Position numbers and translations under genes: made by a program
The notes under the pieces: generated by a model
The model's input: only the letters and a program-made list of their open reading frames with translations
Database searches by the model: none
What the model was told of the DNA's origin: nothing
Assembly (NCBI GenBank): GCA_004296785.1
Contig: SCVU01000053.1
Span: forward strand, 1-5,315
DNA: 5,315 bases
Source: Planctomycetota bacterium
GTDB taxonomy: Bacteria; Planctomycetota; UBA1135; GCA-002686595
Direction of reading: 5' to 3'
Shown here: positions 5,051 through 5,315 of the stretch, piece after piece
How positions within the stretch are numbered: position 1 is the first letter of the stretch
How the letters are laid out: each line of letters opens with the position of its first letter

Positions 5051-5315
5051 ATGAACAACGCCCGTCGCTCCACCGTCCTCGTCTCCACCCTCGCAGCTCT
5101 CGCAGCGTCCGCTCACGCGGCGCAGGTCTGGGTCGTCGGACCGACGCCCGGCCCCGGCATCGACTTCACGTCGGTGCAGGCCGCCGTCGCCGCGGCGTCG
5201 AGCGGCGACGTGATCCTCGTGCGGCCGGCGCTCGCCGGGACGTACGCGGGCGAGCTCACCCTCGGCGCGAAGGCGCTGACGATCGTCGCCGACGGCGGAG
5301 CGCAGGTGCCGAGCC
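5051..5315 (+). CDS. Secreted protein with probable right-handed beta-helix (5' end only)
   Basis: The frame opens at ATG 5051 and is still open after 88 codons at the window edge. Residues 1-24 form a signal peptide: MNNARRS, a hydrophobic stretch (TVLVSTLAALAASA) and a likely signal peptidase site at AHA-AQ. The mature start (QVWVVGPTPGPGIDFTSVQ) is followed by AAVAAASSGDVILVRP, YAGELTLGAKALTIVADGG. This pattern (FTSVQAAVAAASSGDVILV, then a glycine-tyrosine turn and LTIVADGG) is the familiar opening of pectin-lyase-like parallel beta-helix proteins, which are abundant as large exported proteins in Planctomycetota. Function is unknown; it may be a surface or polysaccharide-related protein. 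It is transcribed away from the peroxidase across a 140-base gap. There is no good Shine-Dalgarno; a GAGG lies 18 bases upstream, too far to be convincing. Confidence 0.8.
   Translation, partial: MNNARRSTVLVSTLAALAASAHAAQVWVVGPTPGPGIDFTSVQAAVAAASSGDVILVRPALAGTYAGELTLGAKALTIVADGGAQVPS

Noticed and set aside
3582..5054. 490-codon open frame on the plus strand, antisense to the aldehyde dehydrogenase start, BMC-H and the peroxidase
   Set aside because: Composition is Arg/Ala-rich without domain motifs; it spans three confident minus-strand genes and their intergenic gap, as expected for the opposite frame in GC-rich DNA.
1..5315. CRISPR array, tRNA or rRNA gene, insertion sequence ends
   Set aside because: No regularly spaced repeats, cloverleaf-like segments, transposase motifs or terminal inverted repeats were seen; the window is almost fully accounted for by genes.

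Overview
The window is GC-rich throughout. It carries most of a bacterial microcompartment (BMC) operon on the minus strand. This is a metabolosome: a protein-shelled organelle that confines an aldehyde intermediate. Two unrelated envelope or secreted protein genes lie at the right-hand end. Long alternating open frames on both strands are a by-product of the high GC content. The organism is most likely a high-GC member of the Planctomycetota, or less likely of the Myxococcota. This is inferred from the BMC genes, the secreted beta-helix-type protein and weak ribosome-binding sites, not from any taxonomic marker.

Layout, in the direction of transcription (right to left): a lipoprotein glutathione peroxidase (4910-4338); a 222-bp gap with a candidate sigma70-type promoter and an abutting 16-bp palindrome; a first hexameric shell protein BMC-H (4115-3795); a CoA-acylating aldehyde dehydrogenase with a very long C-terminal extension (3724-1868); a second BMC-H (1815-1525); a 213-residue protein read here as a tandem, circularly permuted BMC-domain (trimer-type) shell protein (1494-853); two consecutive pentamer (BMC-P, EutN/CcmL family) vertex proteins (853-515 and 515-141); and the start of another BMC-domain protein of PduT-like trimer type (144 to beyond the left edge). 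On the plus strand, diverging from the peroxidase, is the beginning of a secreted beta-helix-type protein (5051 to beyond the right edge).

The six BMC-associated genes that end inside the window plus the truncated one form one co-directional unit. Its last four genes are joined by 1- to 4-base start/stop overlaps. The shell parts visible (two hexamers, two trimer-type proteins, two pentamers) would be enough for an icosahedral shell. The only enzyme visible is the aldehyde dehydrogenase, which would convert an aldehyde plus CoA and NAD+ to an acyl-CoA in the lumen. The enzyme producing the aldehyde, the phosphotransacylase (PduL type) and the acetate kinase that usually complete such a pathway are not in this window, so the substrate cannot be named.

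The most unusual points are the aldehyde dehydrogenase tail (disordered linker, short amphipathic helix, then a CX4CX2CX9C cysteine cluster), the internally repeated permuted BMC protein, and the second BMC-H being in the same frame as that protein with a single TAG between them.
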